Shown piece by piece: positions 37,865 through 48,750 of a stretch of DNA of 64,000 nucleotides (position 1 is the first letter of the stretch; each line of letters begins with the position of its first letter). Origin of the DNA: Streptomyces sp. NBC_00775 (GTDB lineage Bacteria > Actinomycetota > Actinomycetes > Streptomycetales > Streptomycetaceae); the NCBI RefSeq assembly GCF_036347135.1, contig NZ_CP108938.1:8060001-8124000 (forward strand), read 5' to 3'. Made by a program: the position numbers and the translations under genes. The notes below the pieces were generated by a model that worked only from the letters and a program-made list of their open reading frames with translations, had not been told where the DNA came from and did not search any database.

Positions 37865-37902
37865 GGGCCGCGCGGTGACGGGTGGTCTTGGCCGCGCGGC
37901 CC
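37865..37902 (-). promoter_or_regulatory. Inverted repeat between livK and livH
   Basis: GGGCCGCGCGG (37865-37875) and CCGCGCGGCCC (37892-37902) form an 11-bp stem with a 16-base loop. Without a T-run it may be an attenuator or mRNA-processing hairpin that lowers livHMGF relative to the binding protein livK. Confidence 0.5.
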
Positions 37903-37929
37903 TGGGGGTGGTGCTAGCGGCAGTGGGGC

Positions 37930-39150
37930 TTAGCCGTTGAACGTGCCGCTCTTGACGGCCTTCCACTTGCCGTCGACGACCTGGTAGACGGTGAGCTGCT
38001 TGTTGGTGGTGTCGCCGTACTCGTCGAAGGAGACGGGGCCGGCGATGCCGTCGAACTTGGTCTTCTGGACTTCGGCGACGATCTTGGCGCGGGCGTCGGT
38101 GGGGATCTTGCCGTCCTTCACGACGTTGCCGATGGCCTTGATGATGGCGGTGGCGGCGTCGTAGGAGTAGCCGCCGTAGGTGCCGTAGTCGCCCTTGAGG
38201 CCGGAGGCCTTGTACTTCTTGATGAAGTCGGCGGCGGAGGGCAGGGAGTCGACGGGCTGGCCGACGGAGGTGACGAGGTCGCCTTCGGAGGTCTTGCCGG
38301 CGGTCTCGATGTAGGTCGGGGTGAACATGCCGTCACCGCCGAAGAGCGGGATCTTGGCTCCGCCGTCCTTGAGCTGCTTGGTGAGCTTCTCGGACTCGTC
38401 GTACTGGCCGCCGTAGTAGACGAGGTCGGCCTTGGAGTTCTTGATCTTGGTGACGAGGGCCGAGAAGTCGGTGTCGCCGGTGTTGACGTGGTCCTCGCCG
38501 GCGACCTTGCCGCCGGCCTTGGTGAAGCCGGCCTTGAAGAGCTTGGCCAGGCCGGCGCCGTAGGTCTGCTTGTCGTCGACCACGAACACCTTGCGCTTCT
38601 TCAGGGTGTTGTAGGCGTAGTCGGCAGCGAAGCCGCCCTGGAGGGCGTCGGTGGTGGCGGTGCGGAAGTACGTCTTGAAGGGACGCGACTTCGAGGTCTG
38701 CCAGTTCTTGCCCTGGGTGAGCTCGGGGGCCGTGTTGGACGGCGAGATCTCGACCAGGTTGGCGGTGGCGAAGACCTGCTGCATCTGGGTGGCGACGCCG
38801 GAGTTCAGCGGGCCGACCACGCCGAGGACCTTCTCGTTCTGGACGAGTCCGGTGGCGTTCGACTGGCCCTGGGCCGGGATGGCCTTGTCGTCGTGCGCCT
38901 CGACCTTGAAGGTCACGCCGGGGACAGTGTTGTTCTTGTTGGCGTCGTCGACGGCGATCTGGACGCCGCCCTGGATGCCAAGGCCGGTGGCGGAGTTCTG
39001 ACCGGTCAGCGGCGCGTCCACGCCGATGATGATCTCGGTCTTCTTGCTGCTTTTGCTGTCTCCGCTGTCGTCGCGCGAGCCGCAGGCGGTCAGCGTGAGT
39101 GCTCCTGTGGTGAGCACGGAAGTGAGTATGACCAAAGAACGCTGTCGCAC
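37930..39150 (-). CDS. livK: Branched-chain amino acid-binding lipoprotein LivK
   Basis: A 406-residue substrate-binding lipoprotein. GTG 39150 follows GGGAGAGGA. The lipobox LTAC places the lipidated Cys at residue 23. A Ser/Lys-rich linker leads to the periplasmic-binding fold type I: IIIGVDAPLTGQNSATGLGIQGGVQIAVDDAN, VVGPLNSGVATQMQQVF and VVDDKQTYGAGLAKLF. It delivers branched-chain or related amino acids to LivHM. It is the first and probably best-expressed gene of the operon. Its 5' region contains a TATAGT at 39272-39267 that could be the -10 element. Confidence 0.95.
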   Translation of the reverse strand: MRQRSLVILTSVLTTGALTLTACGSRDDSGDSKSSKKTEIIIGVDAPLTGQNSATGLGIQGGVQIAVDDANKNNTVPGVTFKVEAHDDKAIPAQGQSNATGLVQNEKVLGVVGPLNSGVATQMQQVFATANLVEISPSNTAPELTQGKNWQTSKSRPFKTYFRTATTDALQGGFAADYAYNTLKKRKVFVVDDKQTYGAGLAKLFKAGFTKAGGKVAGEDHVNTGDTDFSALVTKIKNSKADLVYYGGQYDESEKLTKQLKDGGAKIPLFGGDGMFTPTYIETAGKTSEGDLVTSVGQPVDSLPSAADFIKKYKASGLKGDYGTYGGYSYDAATAIIKAIGNVVKDGKIPTDARAKIVAEVQKTKFDGIAGPVSFDEYGDTTNKQLTVYQVVDGKWKAVKSGTFNG

Positions 39151-39534
39151 GTTGAATCCTCTCCCTGGCGCGGCTCCCCAGGGTGGGGGCCGTGTGTCTC
39201 GCCGGGCCGTACTGGGTGATGCAGGCCGTGCAGTAGACGCGCCCGGCGGCGCGGTGACTGGCCGTGACTATAAGCGCAGGTAGGGGGAGCTCACAGGAGC
39301 GTAGGGAAGGCTGTGACGCTCTTGTTATGCGGGGGGTGTTCTGGCGGGTGCGGGGTGGATGATCGGAGTATTTCGGGATGCCGTCCGGGGGTGACTGCGT
39401 GTTCGCATCGTGAGAACGCCCTGTTCCGGTTCATGGGACCGGGCGGCTTCGGTCGATATGGCGGTGGGGCGGGGTGTTCGTCGGGGTGCGGCGCCGGGGG
39501 CGCGGTGGCGCGAGCATTGCTTCATTACGGCAGA
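39151..39534. other. livK upstream region without genes
   Basis: No supported coding frame. The stretch should hold the livK promoter; on the minus strand TATAGT (39272-39267) is a plausible -10, but a matching -35 is poor (TGTGAG at 17 bp). GTTC and GAAC half-sites (39401-39417) form a loose inverted repeat. The remainder is G-rich with no recognised site. Confidence 0.4.
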
Positions 39535-39551
39535 GGTAACCCACTGTTACC
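39535..39551. terminator. GGTAAC-ccact-GTTACC palindrome at a gene end
   Basis: A six-base perfect inverted repeat, 39535-39540 and 39546-39551, overlaps the stop codon of the membrane-anchored protein. It may be a protein-binding palindrome, since the stem is short for a terminator. Confidence 0.35.
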
Positions 39552-40209
39552 GGCGTGTGAGGTCGTGCCGGGTGTCCTGGTCGGGGGAAGTGGGCGCGGT
39601 GGTGGCCGGGTTGGGGAAGCAGGTGGTGCGCAGGTCGGTCCACAGGTCGTGGGGGTAGGTGCCGCCGAAGAGGAAGCTCTGCTGTTGCTGCGCGGTGCGG
39701 TTGCTGAGGAGCAGGTCGAGGTGGGGGAGGTCGAGGGCGGGTGGCAGGGCGGCGCACTTGTATACGGAGATGCGTACGGTGATCAGCCGGGGCGTTCCGG
39801 CCCTTACTGTCAGTGGCAGCCGGGGTGTGGTGGTGGCGCCCAACTCGGGTAGTCCGGCGCCGACTTGGTGGACGGTGACGGGGCTGCCGCGGGCGACGTC
39901 GATCTCGAACCGGTAGGACGCGGGGGTGGTTCCCCGGCCCTTGTAGTGGAGGGTGGTGACGGTGGCGGGCCAGGGGGAGAGGTCGGGGGCTGCCTGGGTG
40001 GCCGGTGCGGGGCGCAGGGTGAGGACGGTGCCGGTGGCGACCGCGGCGATGATCAGGGCTTGGACGAGGCGGCGGCGGGTGCGGGGGAGTGCGGCCCAAC
40101 GGGTGCCGGCGCGGGAGGATTTCGACCACAGCAGGTCGCTTGGCGTGTCCTGGTGAGGGCCGTCGGCTTCATCGGGGTGGTACGGCTCGACGGGCCCGAT
40201 GCCGGTCAT
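39547..40209 (-). CDS. Single-pass membrane-anchored protein of unknown function
   Basis: A 220-residue protein. A 45-residue cytoplasmic N terminus (SDLLWSKSSRAGTRWAALPRTRRR) is followed by one transmembrane helix, LVQALIIAAVATGTVLTL. A beta-rich external domain follows, with YRFEIDVARGSPVTVHQVGAG and two Cys (YKCAALPP and TTCFPNP) that could form a disulfide. The C terminus is Thr/Asp-rich. I recognise no family motif. The gene lies between livK and a thioesterase on the same strand, each separated by more than 190 bp, so it is probably monocistronic. The reading frame has normal third-position G/C. Confidence 0.75.
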   Translation of the reverse strand: MTGIGPVEPYHPDEADGPHQDTPSDLLWSKSSRAGTRWAALPRTRRRLVQALIIAAVATGTVLTLRPAPATQAAPDLSPWPATVTTLHYKGRGTTPASYRFEIDVARGSPVTVHQVGAGLPELGATTTPRLPLTVRAGTPRLITVRISVYKCAALPPALDLPHLDLLLSNRTAQQQQSFLFGGTYPHDLWTDLRTTCFPNPATTAPTSPDQDTRHDLTRR

Positions 40210-40400
40210 GCTTCACGCTATGCCGGAGTGTGGGGCTCCGCCAATGGCGTTGTGGGCGGGGGAGTTGGCGGTGGTGGAGGGGGTTCTGGTACCCGGGGGT
40301 GGCCGCCGAGGTGTCCGGCCGTGGCCTGCTCGCCGTTCTCCGGCGCGCGACGGCAGGCCCTTTCCGGTGTCGGCCCGTGGGTGCGTCCCACGGGGCGGTG

Positions 40401-40862
40401 TCAGCTCTTGGGGGCGTCCTTGAGGACGCAGGTGAGGCGGGCGCTGCAGACGCGCTTGCCGTCCTCGTCGGTGATGGCGATCTCGTACGTCGCCGAGGTG
40501 CGCCCCCGGTGTACGGGTGTGGCCACGCCGGTGACCAGGCCGGAGCGGGCTCCGCGGTGGTGCGTGCAGTTCAGGTCGACGCCCACGGCGATCTTGGAGC
40601 TGCCGCCGTGGAGCATGGCGCCGACGGAGCCGATGGTCTCGGCGAGGACGGCGGAGGCGCCTCCGTGCAGCAGGCCGTAGGGCTGGGTGTTGCCCTCGAC
40701 CGGCATGGTGCCCACGACGCGGTCGGCGGAGGCCTCGATGATCTGCACGCCCATGCGGGTGCCGAGGTGGCCCGCGGAGAAGAGCGCGGGCAGGTCGACG
40801 CCGAGGGCGGCGTACTCGTCGAGGACCTCTTGCGGGAACTTCACGGTGTGCTGCTCGCCCAT
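40401..40862 (-). CDS. PaaI-type hotdog-fold thioesterase
   Basis: A 153-residue hotdog thioesterase starting at ATG 40862 (MGEQHTVKFPQEVLDEY). The motif PYGLLHGGASAVLAETIGSVGA has the PaaI-type HGG and catalytic acidic residue, and VGVDLNCTHHRGARSGLVTGVATPVHRGRTS is the following strand pair. Such enzymes hydrolyse aryl- or acyl-CoA. An 18-bp palindrome 61 bp upstream looks like a TetR-type operator. No other phenylacetate genes are nearby, so the substrate is unknown; 1,4-dihydroxy-2-naphthoyl-CoA is one alternative. Confidence 0.88.
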   Translation of the reverse strand: MGEQHTVKFPQEVLDEYAALGVDLPALFSAGHLGTRMGVQIIEASADRVVGTMPVEGNTQPYGLLHGGASAVLAETIGSVGAMLHGGSSKIAVGVDLNCTHHRGARSGLVTGVATPVHRGRTSATYEIAITDEDGKRVCSARLTCVLKDAPKS

Positions 40863-40922
40863 CGGGCCCGGCTCCGTTCGTCGTGGATCACTGCGTCGCG
40901 GATCACTGTCGTGATCACTCCT

Positions 40923-40935
40923 ACTGAGCAAACGC

Positions 40936-40940
<5 letters not shown>
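40923..40940. promoter_or_regulatory. ACTGAGC-AAAC-GCTCAGT palindrome before the thioesterase
   Basis: Perfect seven-base arms flank a four-base centre, a form common among TetR-family operators. It overlaps the last codons of the upstream oxidoreductase and is 61 bp before the thioesterase ATG. It could equally be a weak terminator for the oxidoreductase. Confidence 0.45.
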
Positions 40941-43215
<2,275 letters not shown>

Positions 43216-43339
43216 CGCTGAACCCCTTCGCGTGCACACATCCCCTGGTACCTCACCGATAGTCGCACGCGGCTGTGACAAGGAGCCTGGCGGGCCGGGA
43301 CGGCTCTCGATGTCAGTGGGCCGTGGCAGGATCGGGGGC

Positions 43340-46066
43340 GTGGCAGAAACAGCATCGAAGAAGACCGAGAAAACCGCAGGTGCGGGCCGTCCGAGGCTGA
43401 TGCTCATGGACGGGCACTCGCTGGCGTACCGCGCGTTCTTCGCGCTGCCCGCGGAGAACTTCACGACCGCGACCGGCCAGCCGACGAACGCAATCTATGG
43501 TTTCGCGTCGATGCTGGCGAACACGCTGCGCGACGAGGCGCCCACGCATTTCGCGGTGGCGTTCGACGTCTCGCGCAAGACGTGGCGCTCCGAGGAGTTC
43601 ACCGAGTACAAGGCGAACAGGTCGAAGACCCCGGACGAGTTCAAGGGTCAGGTCGAGCTGATCGGCGAGCTGCTCGACGCGATGCACGCCCAGCGGTTCG
43701 CGGTCGACGGCTTCGAGGCCGACGACATCATCGCGACGCTCGCCACGCAGGCCGAGGCCGAGGGCTTCGAGGTGCTGATCGTCACCGGTGACCGTGACTC
43801 CTTCCAGCTGGTCTCCGAGCACACGACGGTGCTGTATCCGACGAAGGGCGTCTCGGAGCTGACCCGGTTCACTCCTGAGAAGGTCGTCGAGAAGTACGGG
43901 CTGACGCCGGCGCAGTACCCGGACTTCGCGGCGCTGCGCGGCGACCCGTCCGACAACCTGCCGGGCATCCCGGGTGTCGGTGAGAAGACGGCCGCGAAGT
44001 GGATCAACCAGTTCGGTTCGTTCGCGGAGCTGGTCGAGCGCGTCGACGAGGTCAAGGGCAAGGCCGGGCAGAACCTCCGCGACCACCTGGAGGCGGTGAA
44101 GCTCAACCGCCGTCTCACGGAGATGGTGAAGGACGTCGAGCTGCCCAGGACGGTCCCGGACCTGGAGCGCGCGGCGTACGACCGTACGGCTGTCGCGATG
44201 GTCCTGGACACCCTGGAGATCCGGAACCCCTCACTGCGCGAGCGTCTCTTCGCCGTCGACCCGGGCGCCGAGGAGGCCGAGGCGACGGCGCCGGCCGCCG
44301 CGGGCGTGGAGCTGGACGGCACAGTGCTGGGCGCGGGCGAGCTGAAGCCATGGCTCGCCGAGCACGGGAAGACGGTCCTGGGTGTGGCCACGGTCGACTC
44401 GTGGGCGCTGGGCACGGGCTCCGTCGCCGAGGTCGCGCTCGCCGCCGCCGACGGGGCGGCCGCCTGGTTCGACCCCACGCAGCTGGACGAGGCCGATGAC
44501 ACCTCGTTCGAGAAGTGGCTCGCCGACCCCGAGAAGCCCAAGGTCATGCACAACGCCAAGGGCGCGATGCGGGTCTTCGCCGAGCACGGCTGGAGCATCG
44601 AGGGCGTGTCCATGGACACCGCGCTCGCCGCCTACCTGGTGAAGCCCGGGCGTCGCTCCTTCGCGCTGGACGCCCTGTCGTTGGAGTACCTCGGCCGGGA
44701 GCTGGGTCCGGCCGCCGCGGCCGACGGACAGCTCGCCTTCGGTACGGATGAGCAGGCCGAGGCCGACGCGCTGATGGCGCAGGCCCGCACGATCCTCGAC
44801 CTGGGCGAGGCGTTCGGCGAGAAGCTGACGGAGGTCGGCGCGGCCGACCTGCTGCGTGACATGGAACTGCCCACGTCCACGCTGCTGGCCCGCCTGGAGC
44901 GGTACGGCATCGCGGCGGACAAGGCCCACCTGGAGGCCATGGAGCAGATGTTCGCGGGCGCCGTGCAGCAGGCCGTGAAGGAGGCGCACGCGGCGGCCGG
45001 GCACGAGTTCAACCTGGGCTCGCCCAAGCAGCTCCAGGAAGTCCTCTTCGGCGAGCTGGCCCTGCCCAAGACGAAGAAGACGAAGACGGGCTACACGACG
45101 GACGCGGACGCACTGGCGTGGCTCGCGACGCAGACCGAGAACGAACTGCCGGTGATCATGCTCCGGCACCGCGAGCAGGCGAAGCTGCGTTCCACGGTCG
45201 AGGGCCTGATCAAGACGATCGCCGCGGACGGCCGCATCCACACCACGTTCAACCAGACGGTGGCGGCGACCGGCCGGCTCTCCTCCACGGACCCGAACCT
45301 GCAGAACATCCCGGTCCGCACGGACGAGGGCCGCGCGATCCGCCGCGGCTTCGTGGTCGGCGAGGGCTTCGAGTCGTTGATGACCGCGGACTACAGCCAG
45401 ATCGAACTCCGTGTGATGGCCCATCTGTCCGAGGACGAGGGCCTGTTGGAGGCGTTCACCTCGGGCGAGGACCTGCACACCACGGTGGCCTCCCAGGTCT
45501 TCTCGGTCGAGCGTTCCGCGGTGGACGCGGAGATGCGCCGCAAGATCAAGGCGATGTCCTACGGCCTGGCGTACGGGCTGTCGGCCTTCGGCCTCTCCCA
45601 GCAGCTGAACATCGACGCGGGTGAGGCCCGTGCACTGATGGACACCTACTTCGAGCGGTTCGGAGGCGTACGGGACTATCTGCGCCGCGCGGTCGACGAG
45701 GCGAGGGCGACGGGCTACACGGCGACCCTCTTCGGACGTCGCCGCTACCTGCCGGACCTCAACAGCGACAACCGGCAGCGCCGCGAGGCGGCCGAGCGCA
45801 TGGCCCTCAACGCCCCCATCCAGGGCACCGCCGCCGACATCGTCAAGATCGCCATGCTGAACGTGGACAAGGCGCTCCGCGAGGCGAACCTCAAGTCGCG
45901 CATGCTCCTCCAGGTCCACGACGAAATCGTCCTGGAAATCGCCCCGGGCGAGCGCACCACAACCGAGAACCTCCTCCGCCACGAAATGGCCTCCGCCGTC
46001 CACCTCCGGGCTCCCCTGGACGTATCCATCGGCTCGGGCCCGGACTGGGAGTCGGCAGCGCACTAG
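43340..46066 (+). CDS. polA: DNA polymerase I
   Basis: A 908-residue family A polymerase from GTG 43340, which gives the usual Streptomyces length. The 5'-nuclease domain starts LMLMDGHSLAYRAFFALP and includes VTGDRDSFQLV and GVGEKTAAKWI. The 3'-5' exonuclease-like domain (about residues 310-490) lacks the DxE metal-binding motif (GVATVDSWALG instead), so proofreading is probably absent. Polymerase motifs are complete: A, TADYSQIELRVMA; B, RRKIKAMSYGLAYG; C, LLQVHDEIVLE. It works in Okazaki processing and repair. An in-frame ATG at 43310 is an alternative start. Confidence 0.96.
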   Translation: MAETASKKTEKTAGAGRPRLMLMDGHSLAYRAFFALPAENFTTATGQPTNAIYGFASMLANTLRDEAPTHFAVAFDVSRKTWRSEEFTEYKANRSKTPDEFKGQVELIGELLDAMHAQRFAVDGFEADDIIATLATQAEAEGFEVLIVTGDRDSFQLVSEHTTVLYPTKGVSELTRFTPEKVVEKYGLTPAQYPDFAALRGDPSDNLPGIPGVGEKTAAKWINQFGSFAELVERVDEVKGKAGQNLRDHLEAVKLNRRLTEMVKDVELPRTVPDLERAAYDRTAVAMVLDTLEIRNPSLRERLFAVDPGAEEAEATAPAAAGVELDGTVLGAGELKPWLAEHGKTVLGVATVDSWALGTGSVAEVALAAADGAAAWFDPTQLDEADDTSFEKWLADPEKPKVMHNAKGAMRVFAEHGWSIEGVSMDTALAAYLVKPGRRSFALDALSLEYLGRELGPAAAADGQLAFGTDEQAEADALMAQARTILDLGEAFGEKLTEVGAADLLRDMELPTSTLLARLERYGIAADKAHLEAMEQMFAGAVQQAVKEAHAAAGHEFNLGSPKQLQEVLFGELALPKTKKTKTGYTTDADALAWLATQTENELPVIMLRHREQAKLRSTVEGLIKTIAADGRIHTTFNQTVAATGRLSSTDPNLQNIPVRTDEGRAIRRGFVVGEGFESLMTADYSQIELRVMAHLSEDEGLLEAFTSGEDLHTTVASQVFSVERSAVDAEMRRKIKAMSYGLAYGLSAFGLSQQLNIDAGEARALMDTYFERFGGVRDYLRRAVDEARATGYTATLFGRRRYLPDLNSDNRQRREAAERMALNAPIQGTAADIVKIAMLNVDKALREANLKSRMLLQVHDEIVLEIAPGERTTTENLLRHEMASAVHLRAPLDVSIGSGPDWESAAH

Positions 46067-46354
46067 CCTCCGGCGGGCGGCGGGTGCGGTCACCTGGGTT
46101 GTGGGTTGCGGGTTGCGGGCCCAGAGCCTCGGGCCTACGGGGTGCGGGCCCTCGGCTCATGAGCGCCGAGGCCACAGTCCCCGGCCTCACGGCCGGCGGA
46201 TGTGGGCTGCGGCCCCAGGCCCCAGGCCCCGGGGCTTACGGGGGCGGTCCTCCAGCTCATGGGCGACCTTGGCCCACGGGCTTGCGGTTCTGCGGGTGGT
46301 GGGTGTGGGCCGCGGTCCCCGGGGCTGTGGACCCTGGGCCCGCCCCGAACCCCG

Positions 46355-46386
46355 GGCCCAACGGCCCAACGGCCCAACGGCCCAAC
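46355..46386. repeat. GGCCCAAC tandem array, four copies
   Basis: GGCCCAAC is repeated four times without change at 46355-46386 and then decays to GGGCC. It is part of the noncoding spacer. Confidence 0.85.
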
Positions 46387-46525
46387 GGGCCAAGGGTCCC
46401 CGGCTCGCGGACGCCGAGCCCACAGACCTCGGCTCCCGGGCCGGGGTCCTGCGGGCCGCAGGCCTGCGTGGCTTCGGCGCGGCGGGCCTACCGGCGGGCG
46501 GCAAGTCGGCGGCCTCCGCCCGGCA

Positions 46526-46567
46526 CATTCAAGGGCCCGGCACCGCGAGGTGCCGGGCCCTTGAATG
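46526..46567. terminator. Perfect 19-bp hairpin with GCGA tetraloop
   Basis: The arms CATTCAAGGGCCCGGCACC and its exact complement surround GCGA, a stable GNRA loop. It is the only strong hairpin after polA, although 460 bp from its stop, and may define the end of the polA transcript or a structured RNA. Confidence 0.7.
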
Positions 46568-46745
46568 CCCGTCGCAATGGCGAGAAGGCGACACGACGCT
46601 GTTCGACGGTGCCGAACCGGCCGAATGCCCGCCCGGGCCGCCCGTAGGGCAAGCCCGAACCCCGGCCGCGCCGCGAAGACAAGGCAAGGCAAGGCACTCC
46701 ACGGCAGCCGGAGACACGGCTTCGTCGTACCCCGTCCGGCTTCCC

Positions 46746-46826
46746 GAGGGAACCGCCCCCCGGAGGGAACCGCCCCCCGGAGGGAACCGCCCCCCGGAGG
46801 GAACCGCCCCCCGGAGGGAACCGCCC
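46746..46826. repeat. 17-bp minisatellite GAGGGAACCGCCCCCCG
   Basis: Four complete identical units and a partial fifth (46814-46826) run head to tail. The unit length is not a multiple of three, so the array cannot encode a regular peptide repeat. Copy number is likely variable among strains. Confidence 0.9.
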
Positions 46827-46991
46827 ACCCCCCCGGGAGGGACCCGCTCAACCACCGGCAGGGTCTCCGTCCAACCCCGGAAGCGACTCCGCCGAACCCC
46901 CGGAGTGACCCGCCGAACCCCCGGAGGGACCGTCACCCGCGTGGCCCCCGCAAAAGCGCCCCCCGCCCGGCCGGGCCGTAAGGATGCGGGC

Positions 46992-47975
46992 ATGGGTATA
47001 CGCATGCTCCACTGCCGCACGGCCATAGCCACGGCCGTCGTCGTCGCGGCCACAGCTGTCGTCTCGGCGCTGCTCGCGCCGATACCCGCGGTCGCCGCGG
47101 AAGCCAGCACCGCGCAGGTGCCCGCGGCCTGCCGCTCCACCAGTGACCCCGACCTCGCCGCCCGGATGTCCCGCGACATCCGGGCGGCGCTGTCGTCACG
47201 CCAGGGCACCGTCTCCGTGGCGGTGCACGATGACGACACCGGCCTGACCTGCGACCTCGCGAGCGAACGGCAGTACGACTCGGCAAGCGTCGCCAAGGTC
47301 ACGATCATGGAGGGCACTCTGCGCCGGGCGGAGGAGCTCGGCCGCAAACTCACCGACTGGGAACTGGCCAACATCCGCCCCATGATCACCAAGTCGGACA
47401 ACACCTCCGCCCTGCGCCTGTGGAACGACCTCGGCCACGCCTACCTGAACCGCCTCCTGGCCCGTGTCGGGACGACGGGCACCCTCCTCGGCCCGGACGG
47501 CTACTGGGGCCTGACCCAGATCACGGCCGCCGACCAGATGCGGCTGCTGGACGTCCTCACCAACGCCCGCTCGTTCCTGAAGACCCGCGCCTACGGCCTG
47601 AAGCTGATGAGCGAGGTCCGCAGCGACCAGCGCTGGGGCGTGCCCTCCGGCATGCCCAGCGGCCTCACGGCCCATGTGAAGAACGGCTGGCTGCCCCGGG
47701 CTACGCACGGCTGGCGCGTGCACAGCGTCGGCGCGTTCACGGGTACCAACCGCACCTACCGCATCGTCGTCCTGTCGCACGACAACCCGACGATGGCGTA
47801 CGGCGTCCGCACCATCGAGCGCATCGCGCAGGCCGTGCACCGCGGCCTCAACCAGGGCCGCGGCCGGATCCAGAGCCCCACCCCGGAGGGCGCGATCAGC
47901 GAGAAGTCGGACGGCTCGGCTCCGTACGAGCTGCTGCCGGGCTGGGACGAGCCGGAGCCGGACGCCACACCCTGA
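46992..47975 (+). CDS. Exported serine hydrolase of the class A beta-lactamase fold
   Basis: A 327-residue exported protein starting at ATG 46992 behind AAGGA. A signal peptide (HCRTAIATAVVVAATAVVSALLAPIPAVAAE) precedes the PBP/beta-lactamase domain. The active-site motifs are SVAK (99-102), SDN (135-137) and KNG (230-232, in place of KTG). I do not see the class A Glu166 motif ExxLN. Efficient beta-lactam turnover is therefore doubtful, and a penicillin-binding or other peptidase role is possible. The C terminus is acidic and Pro-rich and overlaps the convergent DUF4184 gene by 80 bp. Confidence 0.85.
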   Translation: MGIRMLHCRTAIATAVVVAATAVVSALLAPIPAVAAEASTAQVPAACRSTSDPDLAARMSRDIRAALSSRQGTVSVAVHDDDTGLTCDLASERQYDSASVAKVTIMEGTLRRAEELGRKLTDWELANIRPMITKSDNTSALRLWNDLGHAYLNRLLARVGTTGTLLGPDGYWGLTQITAADQMRLLDVLTNARSFLKTRAYGLKLMSEVRSDQRWGVPSGMPSGLTAHVKNGWLPRATHGWRVHSVGAFTGTNRTYRIVVLSHDNPTMAYGVRTIERIAQAVHRGLNQGRGRIQSPTPEGAISEKSDGSAPYELLPGWDEPEPDATP

Positions 47976-48750
47976 CGCCCACGGCGTACAGCCCGAGGCC
48001 GAGCACCAGGCCCGCACCCCCGCCGAAACACAACGCCGGGATCAACTCCCAGGGCTTCGCGCTGGAGCCCCAGTAGGCCCACCAGCGCGAAGCCCGCTGC
48101 ACCGCGGCCACCAGCGCGCAGCACCCGAGAACGGCACCCGCCAGCCACCGGTCGGAAGCGGACAGCGCCGGCACCCCCACCGGTTCGCCGGAGGGGGTGC
48201 GGCGCAGCGCGATCACCACGAAGGTCACGATGACGACGGCCGCCACCGCCGAACTGCCGTACTGCGCGTACCAGAACAGCGGTTCTCCCCCGGCGTCCCG
48301 GCCCAGCGCCGGGATCAGCCGTACCCCCCACCGGTCGTGGTGCGTGAACGCGTCCCACACGACATGCGTCAGCGCGCCGAGCGCCGCGGAGACGTACCAC
48401 CACAACGCCGTCGACGGACTGGGGCGTCGACGTGCCGCCCCGCAGCGCAGCAGCCGCGCGGGGCGCCCCTGCCGGGCCGGCGACAGCAGCGCCACCAGTG
48501 GCTCGCGCAGCACCAGCCAGGCGCCCACGAGCGTCCACGCGACGAGCACGTCGAACGTGAAGACACCCGTGAACGAGTGCGTGAAGGTGCCGAACTCCAT
48601 CGCCCCGGGCAGCACGCTCGCCGCGTAGTAGGTCATGTCGGGAGCGAACGAACCGGCCACGAGGACGGCGGGAACCAGCCGTCCGCGCCCGCTTCCGTCA
48701 CCGCGCACGGCGGGCAGCACGGCCGCCGCATGGCTGAGGGTGAAGGGCAA
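47896..48750 (-). CDS. DUF4184 family membrane protein
   Basis: A 284-residue integral membrane protein of the DUF4184 family. It opens with MPFTLSHAAAVLPAVR and LVAGSFAPDMTYYA, which place a His and Asp as in membrane-bound metal-dependent hydrolase relatives. TALWWYVSAALGALTHVVWDAFTHHDRWG carries the second conserved His/Asp set. Five or six hydrophobic segments are visible. The C-terminal 30 residues are Arg/Pro/Ala-rich and antisense to the end of the serine hydrolase gene. The enzymatic role is not known. Confidence 0.85.
   Translation of the reverse strand: MPFTLSHAAAVLPAVRGDGSGRGRLVPAVLVAGSFAPDMTYYAASVLPGAMEFGTFTHSFTGVFTFDVLVAWTLVGAWLVLREPLVALLSPARQGRPARLLRCGAARRRPSPSTALWWYVSAALGALTHVVWDAFTHHDRWGVRLIPALGRDAGGEPLFWYAQYGSSAVAAVVIVTFVVIALRRTPSGEPVGVPALSASDRWLAGAVLGCCALVAAVQRASRWWAYWGSSAKPWELIPALCFGGGAGLVLGLGLYAVGVRVWRPAPARPSPAAARTEPSRPTSR

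Larger units (their letters stand above)
46067..46991. other. 0.9-kb repeat-rich spacer between polA and a serine hydrolase
   Basis: Long open frames cross this region only because stop codons are rare in such GC-rich DNA; codon position bias is absent. The spacer contains runs of TGTGGGTTGCGGG-like and CCCCAGGCCCC-like low complexity, an eight-base tandem array (46355-46386), a 19-bp perfect hairpin (46526-46567), a 17-base minisatellite (46746-46826) and related degenerate repeats up to about 46935. No RNA gene or protein is supported. Confidence 0.75.

Noticed and set aside
46746..46826. CRISPR array
   Set aside because: The units are contiguous without spacers and no cas genes are present, so it is a minisatellite.
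46101..46991. Extension of the serine hydrolase frame through the repeat spacer
   Set aside because: No codon bias, contains 17-base repeats that shift frame, and a signal peptide with a ribosome site begins at 46992.
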